Below are positions 8,334 through 15,002 of a stretch of DNA of 64,000 nucleotides, in pieces (the stretch's first letter is position 1; every line of letters starts with the position of its first letter). Under the pieces are notes generated by a model. That model ran no database searches. It worked only from the letters and a program-made list of their open reading frames with translations, and was not told where the DNA came from. The position numbers and the translations under genes are program-made. Location: contig DLHY01000030.1 of NCBI GenBank assembly GCA_002483445.1, forward strand, positions 1 through 64,000, written 5' to 3'. The stretch comes from Blastocatellia bacterium UBA7656 (GTDB lineage: Bacteria; Acidobacteriota; Blastocatellia; UBA7656).

Positions 8334-8450
8334 GTGGGGGAATGGGGGAATGGGGGAATGGGAGAATGGGAACAGTGAGTCTTCATCCCTGGCTTCTCTA
8401 CTCGCACACTCATTCTCCTCACACTCACCCGCTCCCCCATTCTCCCATTC
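8331..8450. repeat. Octamer tandem array with distant inverted copy
   Basis: Directly after the hydrolase stop codon an 8-bp unit (GGGGGAAT, later GGGAGAAT) is iterated four times at about 8335-8371. The complementary motif CTCCCCCATTCTCCCATTC lies at 8432-8450, just before the pcrA-like start codon, so the intergenic transcript can form a hairpin with a loop of about 60 nt containing another TCTCCTC-rich stretch. It resembles the other iterated hairpins in this window but with an 8-bp unit. Confidence 0.7.
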
Positions 8451-8459
8451 ATCTCAACC

Positions 8460-10817
8460 ATGACTTTTCTCGATAATCTGAACACCGAACAGCGCGAGGC
8501 CGTCGAAGCCGAGGAAGGCCCGCTTTTGATCCTTGCTGGCGCGGGGTCGGGCAAGACCCGCGTCATCACTTATCGAATCGCTCATCTCATTCGTAATGCC
8601 GATGTTCGGCCTGAGCAGATACTCGCCGTCACCTTCACTAACAAAGCCGCGGAGGAAATGAAATCGCGCGTCGATAAAATACTCGGCGGCGGATCGAAGT
8701 CAGCTTCGCCTTTGTTGTCGACTTTTCATTCGCTGTGCGTGCGAATGCTCCGCCGCGACGCGGAAAAGATGAACGCGGGCTATACGCGAAACTTCACGAT
8801 CTATGACACGGACGATCAGGCGCGAGTCGTCCGCTCGATCATGAAAGAAATCGGCATCGATGATAAATCGCTCACGCCCCGGCAATCGCTTTCGGCTATA
8901 AGCTGGGCGAAAAATCGCAGCCTTTCGCCCGCAGCTTACGCGAATCAGGCTGAGTACGCTTCGGATCGCCGTGAACAGATCGCGCGAATTTATAAGCTCT
9001 ACGCGGAGAAGCTTCAGCAGTCGAACGCGATGGATTTCGATGACCTGCTCATCAATGCCGTAGAGATGCTTCGCCGGGTCGCGGAAGTGCGCGAGTATTA
9101 TCACTCGCGCTTTCGTCACATAATGATAGACGAGTTTCAGGACACTAACGGCATTCAGTACGAGCTCGCGCGATTGATCGCTATTGGGTCGGCGGATCGC
9201 TCGCTTGCGGACAAAGAAGATTTCTGGCGCGAGAGAAGTTTGTGTGTGGTTGGCGATATCGATCAGTCGGTGTACAGTTTTCGCGGATCGGATTTCAATA
9301 TCATTCTCGGATTTCAGCATGACTTTCGCGGGACGAAAACGATTCGACTTGAGCAGAACTATCGCTCGACTCAGCGAATACTCGAAGCCGCCAACCGCGT
9401 GATAGAAAACAATCGCAAGCGATTGCCCAAGACTCTATTTGCCACTGAAGCGCTCGGCGAAGGCGAAAAGATTCGCTTCTATCAGTCTTATGACGGCGAA
9501 GGTGAAGCGGCTTTCGTGGCGGAAAAAATTTCAAGTCATTTGCTCCGCTCGCCGGATGAAAAATGCGCCGTGCTTTATCGCACCAATTCGCAGTCGCGCC
9601 TCTTCGAAGAATCGCTCCGTCGGCGCGGCATCGCGTATAACATCGTCGGCGGCTTTTCATTCTACGAACGCGCCGAAGTCAAAGACATCATCGCTTACCT
9701 GAAACTCGCTTTGAATGCGAACGATGATGTCGCTTTAGACCGGATAATCAATACGCCTTCCCGCGGCATAGGCAAAACAACTATGGAGGCGATCCTCAGA
9801 GAGCAACGCGATCTTGGGCTTTCGCTGTGGGAGACGATTCGCGTAGCGGTCGAGCAGAAAAAGCTCAACCCTCGTGTGACTGCCGCGATGGATGTGTTCC
9901 GTCAGATTATCATCGGCCTCAGTGAGCGCGTCGCGGCTGGTCGGTCGCTTGATGAAATAGTCAAAGCCGCGACCCGCGAGACGGGATATGTGCGCGCGCT
10001 CGAAGAAGAAAAAACGGATGAGGCCGAAGCGAGGCTCGCCAACATCGAAGAGCTTGTCACCGCATCGGTCGAGGCGGCGGAACAGGGCGAGACATTGCGC
10101 GACTTCATCGATCATGCCGCGCTCGTATCCGACACCGATCAGTACAAGGCTGATGCGCGGGTGACGCTGATGACGATGCACGCGGCCAAAGGACTTGAAT
10201 TCCCTGTCGTGTTCATCGTCGGGATGGAGGAAGGCTTGTTTCCTCACCTGCGCGCGGCGGCAAGCGATGATGATATGGAAGAAGAGCGGCGTCTTTGTTA
10301 TGTGGCGATCACTCGCGCCCAGGAGCATCTTTACATCACTCAGGCGATGAGGCGTCGGACGTGGGGCGAGGAGCGGCCCGCTTCGCCTTCGAGTTTTTTG
10401 AGAGAGATTCCGATGGAGCTAATGGAAGACCTCTCGCTCGGCCCTTCGTGGCTCGGATTTTCGGAGCGCGAAGACACTCATCACAATCGACACGCGGCGG
10501 CGGCATTGCGCGGCGAGACTTCACGCAAGAAACCGTCGAACTATACGGGCAAGACATACAACTCCGTAGACAGCGTCAACGATTTCTTCAAGCGAATGGC
10601 AAACAAATCTTCGAGCGAGCAACGAACCGAAAGCAAAAGACAGCCTGAATCATCGGGAGAGTATCGCATCGGCTCGCGGGTGCGGCACGAGCGATACGGA
10701 TCAGGCGTAGTGGTTCGCATCGAAGGCGCGGGCGAGGACGCAAAGCTGACGGTGAACTTTCCGGGCTACGGGCAGAAGAAATTCGTGGCCAGATTCGCCG
10801 CGCTTGAAAGGCAGTGA
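8460..10817 (+). CDS. pcrA: UvrD/PcrA-type superfamily 1 DNA helicase
   Basis: A 785-residue 3'-5' DNA helicase for repair and replication-fork clearance. All motifs are present: LNTEQREAV (Q motif), Walker A LAGAGSGKTRVI, motif Ia VTFTNKAAEEMKSR, motif II IDEFQDTN, motif III VGDIDQSVYSFRG, motif IV LEQNYRST, motif V VTLMTMHAAKGLEF and motif VI RLCYVAITRAQE. The C-terminus IGSRVRHERYGSGVVVRIEG is the small Tudor-like tail of PcrA. Length is a little above average because of a serine/lysine-rich linker at about residues 690-735. It starts 10 nt after the octamer inverted repeat. The call of PcrA rather than Rep or UvrD rests on the C-terminal tail. Confidence 0.96.
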   Translation: MTFLDNLNTEQREAVEAEEGPLLILAGAGSGKTRVITYRIAHLIRNADVRPEQILAVTFTNKAAEEMKSRVDKILGGGSKSASPLLSTFHSLCVRMLRRDAEKMNAGYTRNFTIYDTDDQARVVRSIMKEIGIDDKSLTPRQSLSAISWAKNRSLSPAAYANQAEYASDRREQIARIYKLYAEKLQQSNAMDFDDLLINAVEMLRRVAEVREYYHSRFRHIMIDEFQDTNGIQYELARLIAIGSADRSLADKEDFWRERSLCVVGDIDQSVYSFRGSDFNIILGFQHDFRGTKTIRLEQNYRSTQRILEAANRVIENNRKRLPKTLFATEALGEGEKIRFYQSYDGEGEAAFVAEKISSHLLRSPDEKCAVLYRTNSQSRLFEESLRRRGIAYNIVGGFSFYERAEVKDIIAYLKLALNANDDVALDRIINTPSRGIGKTTMEAILREQRDLGLSLWETIRVAVEQKKLNPRVTAAMDVFRQIIIGLSERVAAGRSLDEIVKAATRETGYVRALEEEKTDEAEARLANIEELVTASVEAAEQGETLRDFIDHAALVSDTDQYKADARVTLMTMHAAKGLEFPVVFIVGMEEGLFPHLRAAASDDDMEEERRLCYVAITRAQEHLYITQAMRRRTWGEERPASPSSFLREIPMELMEDLSLGPSWLGFSEREDTHHNRHAAAALRGETSRKKPSNYTGKTYNSVDSVNDFFKRMANKSSSEQRTESKRQPESSGEYRIGSRVRHERYGSGVVVRIEGAGEDAKLTVNFPGYGQKKFVARFAALERQ

Positions 10818-10818
10818 T

Positions 10819-10912
10819 CAGTTTTCAGTTTTCAGTTTTCAGTTTTCAGTTGTTTTATTCTGACTTCTGACTTCTGACTCCAGACTCCAGACTCTCGACT
10901 CCAGACTTTTGA
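10819..10912. repeat. Two adjacent heptad tandem arrays (CAGTTTT and TCTGACT types)
   Basis: After the helicase stop codon, CAGTTTT is repeated four times plus a partial unit (10819-10852). From about 10859 a second array runs with heptads TCTGACT, later CCAGACT and CTCGACT. The two arrays have different units and do not pair with each other well, so here the structure is a head-to-tail mix and not a simple hairpin. The same CAGTTTT unit forms a perfect hairpin upstream of pilT at 61113-61190. Confidence 0.8.
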
Positions 10913-10920
10913 GAAGCATT

Positions 10921-11868
10921 ATGATCATAAAAGCAGCAGTGATTCAGGCCGCGCCGGTTTATCTCGATCTGCGCGCTTCGGTCGAGAAGGCGCTGGCGTT
11001 GATCGCCGATGCTGCGGCGCGAGGCGCGGAGTTGATAGTCTTTCCCGAAACGTGGCTGCCTGGATATCCAGCGTGGCTGGATTGCTGCCGCGATGTCGCG
11101 CTGTGGGATCACGAGCCGGTGAAAAAAGTTTTCGCGAGGCTCGCGGAAAACAGCGTCGCGGTTCCCGGCCCTGTCACCGAAATTTTTTCTCGCGCTGCCC
11201 ACGAGCATCAGGCGGCCATCAACATCAGCGTTCACGAGCGCGTGCATTCAGGCGCGGGGCGCGGCACGCTCTATAACACTATGCTCACATTCGGGGCTGA
11301 CGGCTCGCTCCTGAATGCTCACAGAAAACTGATGCCTACCTACACCGAGCGCATGATCTGGGGCATGGGCGACGGGTCGAGTCTGAAAGCCGTCGAGACC
11401 GCAGGCTGTCGCGTCGGCGGATTGATATGCTGGGAACACTGGATGCCGCTTGCGCGATACGCCCTGCATGTTTCGGGCGAAGACATTCATATCGCGGCGT
11501 GGCCGCAGGTTAAGGAGATGAACCTTGTAGCCAGCCGTCATTATGCATTCGAAGGCCGATGCTTCGTCATAGCCGCGGGCGCAGTGATGAGAGCGGGCGA
11601 GTTGCCTTCGGAGCTTGAGCCGATTGATTCGCTCAAAGAAAATGTGGACGCTCTGGTTCTCAATGGCGGAAGCGCGATCATAGCTCCCGACGGATCGCTC
11701 ATAGTCGGGCCGGTGTTTGATGAAGAGATGATACTCGTAGCCGAGCTTGATCTTTCGCGCATACGGGAAGAGAGCCTCACGCTCGACGTGACGGGGCATT
11801 ATTCGAGACCCGATGTTTTCGATTTCAGTTTAAAACCTGCGAGCGAGAGCTACAAACATAGTCAGTAG
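10921..11868 (+). CDS. Nitrilase / cyanide-hydratase family carbon-nitrogen hydrolase
   Basis: A 315-residue C-N hydrolase. The catalytic triad of the superfamily is visible: Glu in IVFPETWLPGYP, Lys in AHRKLMPTYTER and Cys in GGLICWEHWMPLARYALH. The CWEHWMPLAR context and the overall length fit true nitrilases (branch 1), which convert nitriles to carboxylic acids and ammonia; cyanide dihydratases look similar. The ATG at 10921 is preferred over an upstream in-frame TTG at 10909 that lies in repeat sequence. No signal peptide and no obvious operon partner, so the natural nitrile is unknown. Confidence 0.93.
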   Translation: MIIKAAVIQAAPVYLDLRASVEKALALIADAAARGAELIVFPETWLPGYPAWLDCCRDVALWDHEPVKKVFARLAENSVAVPGPVTEIFSRAAHEHQAAINISVHERVHSGAGRGTLYNTMLTFGADGSLLNAHRKLMPTYTERMIWGMGDGSSLKAVETAGCRVGGLICWEHWMPLARYALHVSGEDIHIAAWPQVKEMNLVASRHYAFEGRCFVIAAGAVMRAGELPSELEPIDSLKENVDALVLNGGSAIIAPDGSLIVGPVFDEEMILVAELDLSRIREESLTLDVTGHYSRPDVFDFSLKPASESYKHSQ

Positions 11869-12239
11869 CCTAAGTATTGAGCGCCGCTTTCGATTCGGAC
11901 GTTGCAGAAAGGTTTGATCGATTGGGAATCGGAAACATTGTTCGTCACCAGAAGCGCATCGGCGCGTCTGGCAGTTCGGGCGATGAGTACATCTCGTATG
12001 AGGCGTTGTTTTTCATCAGGATGGAGGCGCGGAGTTTTGCCGCGAGATTTCGATTTCAAGCCGCGCAGAAGCGAGTTCAGGATTTTTCCGACCAGCCACC
12101 AGTCTTCGCCCGTCGGCACAAGCAGCGTGCCTTGCTCTTCTTGGGCTTTGAAAGCGGTCTCCCAGCGTTGCACGTCTGACTTGTCAACAGCCCCGGCAGT
12201 CAACTCCTGAATCACGACAGCAATCTGAGGGGAATTAGA
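11862..12239 (-). pseudogene. N-terminally truncated PIN-domain (VapC-like) toxin fragment
   Basis: The frame reads QIAVVIQELTAGAVDKSD near its upstream end and DEKQRLIRDVLIARTARRAD followed by ALLVTNN near the end. These match the middle and C-terminal parts of a PIN domain, with the acidic Asp of RDVLIA and the TxN motif. The N-terminal LDTNV-type strand with the first catalytic Asp is missing: an in-frame TAG lies about 10 codons upstream of VIQEL, and no start codon follows it. No antitoxin gene is adjacent. I read this as a decayed toxin, convergent with the nitrilase gene, whose end it overlaps by 7 bp. Confidence 0.65.
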
Positions 12240-12260
12240 CCCCTACAGCAGATTAAGGCA

Positions 12261-12422
12261 ATGATCGACGAAGTTTGGAACTTTGCAGGCGGCAAGCGAT
12301 TGGAGTGGAAACCTGTCGGGAACACATCGGCAGGTCGTAAGTGCGAGGTGCTGACATTTGACGGATCGGAGGAAGTGCTGGTTGGTCCAACATCTATCGA
12401 GATTCCAACTCGATCCAAGTGA
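12261..12422 (+). CDS. Possible small protein, 53 residues
   Basis: An ATG-initiated frame of 53 codons (begins MIDEVWNFAGGKRLEWKP, ends SIEIPTRSK) lies in the debris between the VapC fragment and the cyclase fragment. AAGG sits close to the start codon. The composition is protein-like, but I recognise no family, and the surroundings are decayed, so it may equally be a remnant or chance frame. Confidence 0.25.
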   Translation: MIDEVWNFAGGKRLEWKPVGNTSAGRKCEVLTFDGSEEVLVGPTSIEIPTRSK

Positions 12423-12431
12423 CTCTCTTCT

Positions 12432-12704
12432 TCAATCTCCCGCGCTGCTGTCGGTGTGGGTCGCGCGCTTGCCTTCGCTCCAGATCACCTCGTAAATCTG
12501 AACAGGCTCTTTCTTTTCCTTCACCTCGCCGCAACCGCACGGGCCTACGGGGAATCGAGCGCCTACGGCTGCAAGCGTCGCCTGCGAAATTATTATCTGT
12601 CCGGCCTGCGCCTGCTTCTCCAATCGCGCCGCTAGATTCACTGCATCGCCTATCGCCGTATAACCACTCCTTACCGGCTCACAGACCTTCAAGCGCGCAA
12701 ACAT
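12432..12704 (-). pseudogene. C-terminal fragment of a class III adenylate/guanylate cyclase
   Basis: The frame contains SGYTAIGDAVNLAARLEKQA followed by GQIIISQATLAAV, the C-terminal half of the class III nucleotide cyclase catalytic domain: the GD-x-VN-x-AARLE motif carries the transition-state Asn/Arg region. The metal-binding Asp residues and the first half of the domain should lie upstream, but the sequence before SGYTAIG (MFARLKVCEPVR) does not match them and no continuation was found. It is therefore a truncated remnant, unable to make cAMP by itself. Confidence 0.7.
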
Positions 12705-12820
12705 TCTGCATTCGATTCCTGCGCACAGTTTGTTCTTCTCTCAGGAAGCGAGCGTTCCCAGAATGATTGAAACCGACCTGTGATTTTGACTCCCCAAAAA
12801 GTTTTCAGAGATTGATGCTG

Positions 12821-13081
12821 TCAGAAGAAATTTCCCGGCGCGCGATTCATCTGCATATTTGCATCCAGTGGTTTTGAACTCTGTGGCTCGGCAGAGTTGT
12901 CAGGTTTGATGTGTCGAGTATGCGGCCTGATGCGCGTGGGGTGAGACGAGGGGAATGAAGCATTCCAGTCGCCGAGGATAATCCAGTTGAATCCTATCGC
13001 CATCGCCAATGCGAGCAGACAGGCAGCCAGAAAACCGATCTGGTCGGCAAGGCTTTTCGTTTGTCGCGCGCGCTTTGACAT
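12821..13081 (-). CDS. Small single-pass membrane protein, unknown
   Basis: An 86-residue protein beginning MSKRARQTKSLADQ, with one strong membrane helix (GFLAACLLALAMAIGFNWII) followed by a polar, proline-rich tail. The ATG at 13081 has AGGAAAA about 12 nt upstream; the frame extends further upstream but without a better start. No family recognised. It stands alone between the cyclase remnant and the lipoprotein gene. Confidence 0.5.
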   Translation of the reverse strand: MSKRARQTKSLADQIGFLAACLLALAMAIGFNWIILGDWNASFPSSHPTRIRPHTRHIKPDNSAEPQSSKPLDANMQMNRAPGNFF

Positions 13082-13328
13082 GATTTCAACCGTTTTCCTG
13101 AGCCGGGTAAGTCGACCGGGGCTGAAGGCGGCTGACGGCAACCGGCCCGACACCTGCGTGATGCCGGGGCCGGTTTGACTTTCAGGTTCAGAAGGGCGTC
13201 ACGCCCTGTTCATAAATACGGGCGGGCGTGAAAGGCGGGTGCATAAAAAAATGCAGGCATTTTTCCAGCGATCATCTATCTGCGCAGGTTGAAGCCAGTC
13301 AGATGAAGCGGCGAGAGTTCGCAACCGA

Positions 13329-13772
13329 CTATTGGCCTTTCGCCTGCTCGCTCGTGGATTCTTTTTTAGGAGCCTTGTAGCCGTCCGCAGTCCAGTGAGC
13401 GATTTCCTTGCCGTCGAATCGAGCGATGACATCGACGCCTTTTTGCGGTTTGGCGGCGCTGCCGCCATGCGCGGCCTGCCAGTAGCCGTACCATTTGCCC
13501 ATGGCGCGCTCCTGGATGCCGGGCGGAGAGGACAGCCACGATTGATTCACATTGACGACGAGTTTGTTGCCGTCCATTTCGAAGTCCTGCACGCGAGCGT
13601 CGAATTTGAGAAGCTTTTCCACGTCTTCATTGGTGACGCTGCCTTCAGGGAACTGAGCCGCAGGGCCGCTTGTTTCCAGATGGCCCCCGCAGGCCGCCAT
13701 TAAAATCAGCGCGATGAGGACGGGAAGGAATGAGGCTTTTCTCATAACTGCGAATGAGCTTCGAGCGATCAT
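13329..13772 (-). CDS. Hypothetical lipoprotein
   Basis: About 147 residues. The N-terminus MIARSSFAVMRKASFLPV leads into a hydrophobic stretch ending in LMAACGG, a lipobox with the acylated Cys, so it should be an outer- or inner-membrane lipoprotein. The mature part contains VEKLLKFDARVQDFEMDGNK and LVVNVNQSWLSSPPGIQERA followed by MGKWYGYWQAAHGG, and ends in a Lys/Ser-rich tail. The start at 13772 is supported by GAAAGGA about 8 nt upstream; an internal ATG at 13745 is the alternative. Function unknown; single gene. Confidence 0.8.
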   Translation of the reverse strand: MIARSSFAVMRKASFLPVLIALILMAACGGHLETSGPAAQFPEGSVTNEDVEKLLKFDARVQDFEMDGNKLVVNVNQSWLSSPPGIQERAMGKWYGYWQAAHGGSAAKPQKGVDVIARFDGKEIAHWTADGYKAPKKESTSEQAKGQ

Positions 13773-13924
13773 CAAAATATCCTTTCGATCATTGAACTCG
13801 CGCCGACGAGCGCGGCTTGACAGATGCTCATTATCTTGATCGACGGCGCTGGCGTCAAACGATTGAGAAGCTATACAGAGCTTCGTCTTTCGGTTAAATT
13901 TGACTCTCTGAAGGAGCGAGCAAA

Positions 13925-14152
13925 ATGTCGAAGGAATTAATTGAGGAGATAATAGCAAAAGCGTCTCAGTTGCCTGCTGAGTTGCAGCGCGAAGCTCTGG
14001 CCTTCGTTGAATCGCTGGCCGCGCGCGGGAAGCAAACCGAGATTCGCAGCATAAAGGGGATTCTCAGTTGCAATCTGGACACGCTCGAAGAAGACCTGAC
14101 CCAAGTGCGCCGCGAGATGTGGAAAGATTTCCCGCGTGAAGATCCAAAATGA
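13925..14152 (+). CDS. Antitoxin of a VapBC-type pair (DUF2281-like)
   Basis: A 75-residue protein beginning MSKELIEEIIAKASQLPAEL, then REALAFVESLAAR: the amphipathic helical start of DUF2281-type antitoxins, which usually carry no classical DNA-binding fold in that part. A good Shine-Dalgarno (AAGGAG) lies 8-9 nt upstream. The last codons overlap the start of the PIN toxin by 4 bp (ATGA), the typical coupled arrangement. It presumably binds and inactivates the toxin encoded next. Confidence 0.82.
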   Translation: MSKELIEEIIAKASQLPAELQREALAFVESLAARGKQTEIRSIKGILSCNLDTLEEDLTQVRREMWKDFPREDPK

Positions 14153-14553
14153 GCGATTTGATTGCCGATACCCATGCGTTGCTGTGGTACATGAATAATT
14201 CACCCCGCTTATCCGCGATGGCTCGCGCTGCGATGGAAACCGCCGAGCAGGCACGCGATTTCATTTACGTGCCGTCGATAGTTCTTGTGGAGTTGCGGTA
14301 TCTGGTTGAGAAAGGCACGATCTCGGATATCGATTATCAAGCGATCCTTACTGCGTTGAAAGATGATTCGACCATTCTGACTATTGCACCGTTCGGTTTG
14401 AGAGAAGCCGAATCGCTGTCGCTCATTCCGCGCTCAACCGTTCCCGATATGCCGGACAGGATCATAGCGGCGACGGCATTAGCGATGGGCCTGCCGCTGG
14501 TACCGCGCGACAGTCGCATCCGCGCGCTGACCAATATCACAACTGTATGGTAG
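14149..14553 (+). CDS. vapC: PIN-domain ribonuclease toxin (VapC family)
   Basis: A 134-residue PIN-domain toxin. Acidic residues expected for metal-dependent RNA cleavage are present: Asp in LIADTHALLWY, Glu in IVLVELRYLVEKG, and Asp residues in DMPDRIIAATALAMGLPLV; the last conserved segment PRDSRIRAL follows. Length and layout match intact VapC proteins of the group whose N-terminus reads DTHALLW. It is translationally coupled to the antitoxin gene. VapC toxins typically cut tRNA or rRNA; the target here is unknown. Confidence 0.9.
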   Translation: MSDLIADTHALLWYMNNSPRLSAMARAAMETAEQARDFIYVPSIVLVELRYLVEKGTISDIDYQAILTALKDDSTILTIAPFGLREAESLSLIPRSTVPDMPDRIIAATALAMGLPLVPRDSRIRALTNITTVW

Positions 14554-14613
14554 CTGTGGTGAGACTTTTATGATTTGCCGCAGCACGCTCTTCCTCACAA
14601 AACCCGCGCGAGT

Positions 14614-14641
14614 TTCACAAGCGGCTCGGTTGATTTATAAT
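14614..14641 (+). promoter_or_regulatory. Sigma70-type promoter of the tRNA-Leu gene
   Basis: TTCACA at 14614-14619 and a perfect TATAAT at 14636-14641, separated by 16 bp, lie 17 nt before the first base of the tRNA. It is the best-positioned promoter for the intron-containing tRNA gene. Confidence 0.75.
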
Positions 14642-14658
14642 CCACAGGTCTCAGGGTT

Positions 14659-14953
14659 GCCGGGGTGGTGGAATGGCAGACACAGGGGACTTAAATAATT
14701 TGAGCACGTCGGAGGGAAACCCCGGCGTGAATGGAGTCAAAGTCGGCGAAACCTTAACAGGCGACTGATGGCAACGCCGAGCTAAGGCCGAAAGGCAAAG
14801 TGTAGAGACGAGACGGCTCCCTCCTAAACATCTCTGATGCATGGAGAAGGCATCGTCCAGACCACAAACTGAGCAGTCAGGTAGCGAAAGCTATAGTGGT
14901 AAGAAAATCCCCTGGCCCAAAAGGCCGTGCGGGTTCGAATCCCGCCCTCGGCA
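14659..14953 (+). tRNA. tRNA-Leu(UAA), interrupted by a group I intron
   Basis: Exon 1 is 14659-14692 and exon 2 is 14904-14953, giving an 84-nt mature tRNA. The acceptor stem pairs GCCGGGG with CCTCGGC (one G-U), the D-stem is GTG/CAC, and the anticodon stem pairs GGGGA with TCCCC around the 7-base loop CUUAAAA, so the anticodon is UAA. A long variable arm (GGCC/GGCC) marks it as class II, and the T-arm is GCGGG-TTCGAAT-CCCGC. The CCA end is not encoded and must be added. The intron lies between the first and second anticodon bases, the same position as in cyanobacterial and plastid tRNA-Leu(UAA). Confidence 0.95.
14693..14903 (+). ncRNA. Group I intron in tRNA-Leu(UAA), 211 nt
   Basis: The intron follows U34 and ends in the expected terminal G (14903). 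P1 is visible: exon CTT pairs with GAG at 14702-14704, placing a U-G wobble at the 5' splice site, with the loop AAATAATT as in cyanobacterial homologues. P2 is the hairpin CACGTCGG/CCGGCGTG. Core segments include CTGATGGCAACGCCGAGCTA and GTAGAGACGAGACGGCTCCC, which resemble the conserved P4-P7 region of the IC3 subgroup. P9 is TAGC-GAAA-GCTA at 14882-14893 with a GNRA loop. There is no endonuclease frame. The intron is probably self-splicing, but this is inferred from structure only. Confidence 0.92.
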
Positions 14954-14960
14954 TTTCTCG

Positions 14961-14986
14961 AAAAGCGACCTCTGCTGGTCGCTTTT
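14961..14986 (+). terminator. Hairpin downstream of tRNA-Leu
   Basis: A perfect 10-bp stem AAAAGCGACC/GGTCGCTTTT with a 6-nt loop lies 8 nt after the tRNA 3' end. The stem ends in TTTT, so it fits an intrinsic terminator, although the T run is short. Confidence 0.7.
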
Positions 14987-15002
14987 CGGTCTCGCCTTCA
15001 AA

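Noticed and set aside
10819..10912. Possible CRISPR array
   Set aside because: Units are only 7 bp with no spacers, and no cas genes occur in the window; these are simple tandem arrays.
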